Below, one piece after another: positions 60,185 to 64,000 of a DNA stretch of 64,000 nucleotides. The stretch comes from Gemmiger sp. An50 (GTDB lineage Bacteria > Bacillota > Clostridia > Oscillospirales > Ruminococcaceae), in NCBI RefSeq assembly GCF_002161595.1, contig NZ_NFID01000015.1:43839-107838 (forward strand), given 5' to 3'. Within the stretch, counting starts at the first letter, position 1. Every line of letters starts with the position of its first letter. Position numbers and translations under genes: made by a program. Under the pieces are notes generated by a model. The model had not been told where the DNA came from and did no database searches. It worked only from the letters and a program-made list of their open reading frames with translations.

Positions 60185-61072
60185 ATGGATCTTCGAGTGC
60201 TCAAATACTTCTTGGCCGTGGCTCGGGAGGAAAACATCACAAAGGCGGCGGCTCTGCTCCATCTGACCCAGCCAACCCTTTCCCGCCAGCTGATGCAGCT
60301 GGAGGAGGAGTTGGGCGTCAAGCTGTTTGAGCGCAGCCGCCATCGCATTATTCTCACCGACGACGGCATGCTGCTGCGCCGCCGGGCGCAGGAGCTGGTA
60401 GACCTAGCGGACAAAACCATGCAGGAATTCCGAAAAGAACCGGAGCTGCGGGGTGTGATTTCCATCGGCAGTGGTGATCTGGAGGGAATGCATCTTCTGG
60501 CCGGGTGGCTGGCCTCCTTTCAGGCGCTTCATCCCCAGGTGACCTATCAGCTCTACAGCGGCAACGCCGACAATACCAAGGAGCGAATCGAGGGCGGCAT
60601 GCTGGATCTGGCCCTGTTGCTGGAACCGGTGGACATCAGCAAATACGATTTCATCCGTCTGCCGGTGAAGGAGCAGTGGGGGGTACATGTGCGGGAGGAT
60701 TCGCTGTTGGCACAAAAGGAGTGCGTCACGGCGCAGGACCTTTCCCAGGTGCCGCTGATTTTCACCCGCCGTGAGGTGATTCAAAAAGAGCTGGAGCACT
60801 GGATGGGCCCCTACGCCCAGCAGATGCAGGTGGCGGCCACCGGTAACCTGCCCTATAACATGACCCTCTTGGCCCGGGAGGGCATGGGGGCGTTTCTTAC
60901 CATCCGGCTTCGCTGCAGCTATGAAGGGCTGCACTTTCTGCCCCTGTCGCCTGCGCTGGAATCCAGTACGGTGTTGGCCTGGAAAAAGACCGAGACCTTC
61001 CCGCCCGCAGTGGCTGCGCTGCTGGAGCATATTAAAAAATGCCTTTCGGGTATTTCTGAAGCTGCAAAATAA
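60185..61072 (+). CDS. LysR family transcriptional regulator
   Basis: A 295-residue LysR regulator. The winged helix-turn-helix is at residues 1-60 (MDLRVLKYFLAVAREENITK, HLTQPTLSRQLMQLEEELG), followed by the linker helix and a two-lobed effector domain with SGDLEGMHLLAGWL. AGGAGGGG lies before the ATG. The MerR-type gene, the CMD/cupin gene and the aldo/keto reductase follow on the same strand. LysR genes next to such redox genes often control them, so these are the likely targets. Confidence 0.92.
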   Translation: MDLRVLKYFLAVAREENITKAAALLHLTQPTLSRQLMQLEEELGVKLFERSRHRIILTDDGMLLRRRAQELVDLADKTMQEFRKEPELRGVISIGSGDLEGMHLLAGWLASFQALHPQVTYQLYSGNADNTKERIEGGMLDLALLLEPVDISKYDFIRLPVKEQWGVHVREDSLLAQKECVTAQDLSQVPLIFTRREVIQKELEHWMGPYAQQMQVAATGNLPYNMTLLAREGMGAFLTIRLRCSYEGLHFLPLSPALESSTVLAWKKTETFPPAVAALLEHIKKCLSGISEAAK

Positions 61073-61154
61073 GCATTAGACAGCATTCTGAAAGCAATTT
61101 ACAATGTAGATGTCCGGCCAGGGCATCTACATTTTTGTTTTTTGGAGGCGGCGT

Positions 61155-61520
61155 ATGACCATTCAGGAGGCAAGTGAGCGGTATCAGATTCCCATGAACA
61201 TCCTGCGGGAATACGAAAGCTGGGGATTGTGCGGGGCGGTCAAAAAGGTGATGGGCGCCTGGCAATACGACGATTCCGACCTGGAACGCCTGAGCGTCAT
61301 CATGACCCTGCACGACATCGGCTTTAACACAGAGGAAGTGGAGGCCTACATGCGGCTGTTGTTGGAGGGCAAGACCACCGGAGCCGAGCGCCTTCGCATG
61401 CTGGAAAAGAAGCGGGCCGCCGCCTTGGACGAGATTCACTTCAAGGAGCGGCAGCTCCAGCGTCTGGATTATCTGCGCCACCAGATTCGCAAAACACAAA
61501 CAGAAACAGGAGGCAAGTGA
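61155..61520 (+). CDS. MerR family transcriptional regulator
   Basis: A 121-residue MerR-type regulator. The helix-turn-helix is MTIQEASERYQIPMNILREY, followed by the wing and a coiled-coil dimer helix (about 75-120), with no cysteine-based metal site at the end. TTTTTGGAGG precedes the ATG at 61155 by about 6 bases; an in-frame ATG at 61110 gives an implausible extension. It ends three bases before the CMD/cupin gene, so the two form an operon. Confidence 0.9.
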   Translation: MTIQEASERYQIPMNILREYESWGLCGAVKKVMGAWQYDDSDLERLSVIMTLHDIGFNTEEVEAYMRLLLEGKTTGAERLRMLEKKRAAALDEIHFKERQLQRLDYLRHQIRKTQTETGGK

Positions 61521-61523
61521 TCA

Positions 61524-62246
61524 ATGATCAAACAAACGGCAGGAAGAAACGGACTGGGCGACCTTGCGCCCAAATTTGCCCAGCTCAACGACGATGTGCT
61601 GTTCGGCGAGGTATGGTCCCGGGAGGATAAGCTGTCGCTGCGGGATCGTTCCATGATCACTGTGGTGGCACTGGTGTCCAAGGGCATCACCGATAATTCC
61701 TTGAAATATCATATTCAGAATGCAAAAAATCATGGCGTGACCAAAACCGAAATGGTGGAGATCATCACCCACATCGCCTTTTATGTGGGCTGGCCCAACG
61801 CCTGGGCAGTTTTCCCCATGGTGCGGGAAATTTATGCAGAGGAGAAGGCCGACCCCTCGGATTCTCTGTTCGGCCTCGGTCAGCCCAACACCGCCTATGC
61901 GCAGTATTTCATCGGCAATAGCTATCTGAACCCGCTGAACGCCGAAGGAGTGAACGTGTGCAACGTGACCTTTGAGCCCCGCTGCCGCAACAACTGGCAC
62001 ATCCATCACAAGGGCGGCCAGATCCTGCTTTGCACCGATGGCGAGGGTTGGTACCAGGAATGGGAGCAGCCTGCCCGCAAGCTGCATCCGGGCGACGTGG
62101 TCTACATCGCGCCGGAGGTCAAGCACTGGCACGGCGCCGCAGCGGATGAATGGTTCACTCACATTGCCATTGAGATTCCGGCACCGGGCGCCTCCAACGA
62201 ATGGCTGGAGCCGGTGAACGACGACCAGTACAACAGTCTCGCCTGA
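61524..62246 (+). CDS. carboxymuconolactone decarboxylase/cupin fusion protein
   Basis: A 240-residue fusion. The N-terminal half (about 10-105) is a CMD/AhpD-like helical domain (DRSMITVVALVSKGITDNSLKY and THIAFYVGWPNAW) without the CxxC pair of AhpD, so it is not a peroxidase of that kind. The C-terminal half is a cupin with the metal histidines in NNWHIHHKGGQIL and the final HPGDVVYIAPEVKHWHG. Such fusions are common beside aldo/keto reductases under MerR control and probably act on small carbonyl or quinone compounds. Confidence 0.9.
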   Translation: MIKQTAGRNGLGDLAPKFAQLNDDVLFGEVWSREDKLSLRDRSMITVVALVSKGITDNSLKYHIQNAKNHGVTKTEMVEIITHIAFYVGWPNAWAVFPMVREIYAEEKADPSDSLFGLGQPNTAYAQYFIGNSYLNPLNAEGVNVCNVTFEPRCRNNWHIHHKGGQILLCTDGEGWYQEWEQPARKLHPGDVVYIAPEVKHWHGAAADEWFTHIAIEIPAPGASNEWLEPVNDDQYNSLA

Positions 62247-62315
62247 GCTATCAGGCAGAGCCGGACGGGCGGAGCGGGCCATGGCTGCCCGCAGCGACAA
62301 AGGAGAAGGCGGCAA

Positions 62316-63407
62316 ATGGAATACAGAATCAACAAACGGACAGGTAACCGGATCAGCACGCTGGGGTTCGGTACCTCCTATATTGCCCAGGCAAAGGAGT
62401 CGGATGCGGTCGCCACAATCCGACGGGCCTATGAGGGCGGTGTGAATTATTTCGATCTGGCAACGGCGGAGGGCAGAACCTTCCCGTACTTCGGCGCGGC
62501 GCTTGGAGATGTGCGGAAAAACGTGATGTACCAGGTGCATTTCGGCGCCGATTACCATACAGGTACCTACGGGTGGACCACGGATGCAGAGGCCATCAAG
62601 CGCAGCATTGATTGGCAGCTGACCCGGCTGCATACGGATTACATTGACTATGGTTTTATCCACTGCATCGACGAGCTGTCCGACTGGCAGGAATACCAGG
62701 AAAACGGGGCCTATGCCTACCTGCTGCAATTAAAAGAGCAGGGTGTGGTCCGGCACATTGGCCTTTCCTCCCACACCCCGGCCACCATCCAGCGGGTGCT
62801 GGACGAAGCCCCGGTGGATATGCTGATGTTCTCGGTCAATCCGGGCTACGATTACCAGAAGGGCGAATACGCCAAGGGCTCGGTGGAGGAGCGCACGGCC
62901 ATTTACCGGCGTTGCGAAGCGGAGGGCATCGGCATTGCCGTGATGAAACCTTTCTCCGGCGGCCAGCTGCTGGATGCTTCTCTCTCGCCCTTCGGGCAGG
63001 CGCTGACCCAGTATCAGTGCATGCAGTATGCTCTCGACCGGCCCGGGGTCCTTACGGTGCTGCCGGGTATGAGCAGTGTGGAGCAGGCTGAGCATCTGCT
63101 GGGCTTTTTCAATGCCTCCGAGCAGGAGCGGGACTACTCCATGATCGCTTCTTTCAGCCCGGTGGACGCGGTGGGCAAATGCGTTTACTGTAACCACTGC
63201 AAGCCCTGTCCGATGGGGATCGATGTGGGGTTGGTGAACAAGTATTACGATCTGGCCCGAAACGGGGATTCCATGGCCGCAGAGCATTACCATGGCCTGG
63301 GACGGGACGCAGGGGATTGCGTGCAGTGCGGGCATTGCAACAGCCGATGCCCCTTCCAGGTGGATCAGATGGCCCGCATGCAGGAGATTGCCGCCTATTT
63401 CGGCTGA
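62316..63407 (+). CDS. aldo/keto reductase-like protein with ferredoxin tail, degenerate active site
   Basis: A 363-residue protein: an aldo/keto reductase barrel followed by a C-terminal 2[4Fe-4S]-type segment (CVYCNHCKPCPMGID and CVQCGHCNSRCPF). The usual catalytic tetrad is incomplete: the DTAxxYG motif reads DLATAEG (Tyr to Glu), and no lysine is found at the expected strand (NVMYQVHFG). The histidine of the family is kept (GFIHCID). It may work by another mechanism, perhaps with electrons from its clusters. It follows the CMD/cupin gene by 69 bases and is followed by a terminator. Confidence 0.88.
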   Translation: MEYRINKRTGNRISTLGFGTSYIAQAKESDAVATIRRAYEGGVNYFDLATAEGRTFPYFGAALGDVRKNVMYQVHFGADYHTGTYGWTTDAEAIKRSIDWQLTRLHTDYIDYGFIHCIDELSDWQEYQENGAYAYLLQLKEQGVVRHIGLSSHTPATIQRVLDEAPVDMLMFSVNPGYDYQKGEYAKGSVEERTAIYRRCEAEGIGIAVMKPFSGGQLLDASLSPFGQALTQYQCMQYALDRPGVLTVLPGMSSVEQAEHLLGFFNASEQERDYSMIASFSPVDAVGKCVYCNHCKPCPMGIDVGLVNKYYDLARNGDSMAAEHYHGLGRDAGDCVQCGHCNSRCPFQVDQMARMQEIAAYFG

Positions 63408-63428
63408 GTATCTCCAGAATAATAAATA

Positions 63429-63473
63429 AAATGCCTGTGTCCGGCGGCTTTCCGCCGGGCACAGGCATTTTTT
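63429..63473 (+). terminator. terminator after the aldo/keto reductase gene
   Basis: ATGCCTGTG-T-CCGGCGG, loop CTTT and complement, followed by TTTTTTG. The IS200 element begins directly after it. Confidence 0.92.
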
Positions 63474-63540
63474 GTTAACTAGAAAACCACAAGCTATGCT
63501 TGTGGACGAGAAGAGCACGAGCGTTGAAACGGTAAAAAAA

Positions 63541-63602
63541 GAACCTCCTTTTGCTACAATAGAAGCGGGTAACGCCAACCGCACTAAAGCAAAAGGAGGT
63601 TC
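63541..63602 (+). promoter_or_regulatory. hairpin masking the tnpA ribosome binding site
   Basis: GAACCTCCTTTTGCT (63541-63555) pairs perfectly with AGCAAAAGGAGGTTC (63588-63602), hiding the Shine-Dalgarno sequence AAAGGAGG. IS200 elements use such a leader hairpin to keep transposase levels low. Confidence 0.85.
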
Positions 63603-63608
63603 ATCCAT

Positions 63609-64000
63609 ATGGACGAAAAAAGTTTATCACATACGAGTTGGAATTGCAAATATCACATAGTACTGGTGCCAAAGTATCGCAGAAAGGTAATTTACGGGAA
63701 ATTAAGAAAAGATATTGGAAAAATCCTGAGAATGCTTTGTGATTACAAGCATGTGGAAATCATCGAGGGACATGCAATGCCAGACCACATTCATATGCTG
63801 GTATCGATTCCGCCGAAACTGGCGGTGGCAGATTTCATGGGGTACTTGAAAGGCAAGAGTACGCTGATGATTTTTGAGAGGCATGCGAATTTAAAGTACA
63901 AGTATGGAAGAAGAGTGTTTTGGGCAAAAGGGTACTATGTAAATACGGTTGGAGGAAATGAGGCAAAGATTCGCAAGTACATCCAAGACCAGGAAATGCA
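63609..64000 (+). CDS. tnpA: IS200 transposase TnpA, 3' end cut by window
   Basis: The first 130 codons of a Y1 HUH transposase that moves single-stranded DNA. The start is MDEKSLSHTSWNCKYHIVLV, the metal motif is HIH at residues 60-62 in PDHIHMLVS, and the nucleophile is Y124 in AKIRKYIQDQE. The family is 130-155 residues, so only the last few residues are missing. AAAGGAGGT is eight bases upstream but masked by a hairpin. Codon use and base composition are poorer in G+C than the host genes. Confidence 0.94.
   Translation, partial: MDEKSLSHTSWNCKYHIVLVPKYRRKVIYGKLRKDIGKILRMLCDYKHVEIIEGHAMPDHIHMLVSIPPKLAVADFMGYLKGKSTLMIFERHANLKYKYGRRVFWAKGYYVNTVGGNEAKIRKYIQDQEM

Larger units (their letters stand above)
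63477..64000 (+). mobile_element. IS200 family element, right part beyond window
   Basis: The left end begins close to 63477 with a subterminal hairpin CCACAAGC-TAT-GCTTGTGG (63487-63505), the type of structure recognised by Y1 transposases. The transposase gene starts at 63609. The right end is outside the window. It sits just behind a transcription terminator, a common harmless insertion place. Confidence 0.85.

Overview
The window looks like a chromosomal segment of a gut Firmicute of the Oscillospiraceae/Ruminococcaceae, in the Faecalibacterium, Gemmiger and Subdoligranulum range. The grounds are a base composition of roughly 60% G+C by eye, FabK rather than FabI, glutamine synthetase types I and III together, a DUF5685/J-like gene pair, cobalamin and TPP riboswitches, and consensus sigma-A promoters. 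The genus is an inference. All genes and sites were read by eye from translations and motifs; no database search was run.

Layout. Positions 1-8584 (minus strand) hold a type II fatty acid operon, acpP-accB-accC-accD-accA-fabH-fabK-nitronate monooxygenase-fabD-fabG, with fabG cut by the window edge. Its promoter lies over a palindrome and direct repeats, and an attenuator-like hairpin separates acpP from the rest. Positions 8841-13901 hold an EAL/degenerate-GGDEF membrane protein, a 47-residue protein, a CarD-like regulator with a leader hairpin, a small hypothetical gene, a broken Arc-type gene and tRNA-Leu(GAG). Positions 13967-26442 hold rmuC, a polysaccharide deacetylase, a DUF5685/J-like/membrane trio, an AI-2E exporter, a GH13 enzyme, a MIF homologue, an lrgAB-kinase-GntR operon with a clear operator, DUF1643, a mini membrane protein, mrp and a purine nucleoside phosphorylase. 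A MOP flippase precedes a cobalamin riboswitch and ten late cobalamin genes (28231-36812).

Positions 36905-50294 are a glutamine-centred block. On the minus strand run glnA, an ANTAR regulator, a WbpG/HisF/HisH amidotransferase trio, asnA and glnN. Divergently run the three genes of a split glutamate synthase, followed by pyrG on the minus strand. Four transcription units here (wbpG, glnA, the glutamate synthase, pyrG) begin with the same RNA device: a short hairpin with the identical hexaloop AAAGGC, whose loop bases are also the 5' arm of an intrinsic terminator. Together with the ANTAR protein encoded inside the block, this suggests one antitermination regulon for glutamine supply and use.

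Next to tRNA-Leu(CAG) (50570-50656) sits an AT-richer integrated element (about 50739-53530). It carries a tyrosine recombinase, an excisionase and a Rep protein with the full motif set of eukaryotic CRESS-DNA viruses (HUH endonuclease plus SF3 helicase). It also has a stem-loop whose loop contains the circovirus-type nonanucleotide TAGTATTAC. An orphan Big_2 domain fragment abuts it. Positions 54079-59450 form a TPP-riboswitch operon: the YkoFEDC-type thiamine-precursor ECF transporter followed by an unusual radical SAM protein and a small partner. The window ends with a low-molecular-weight phosphatase, a LysR/MerR-linked redox cluster, and the 5' part of an IS200 element.
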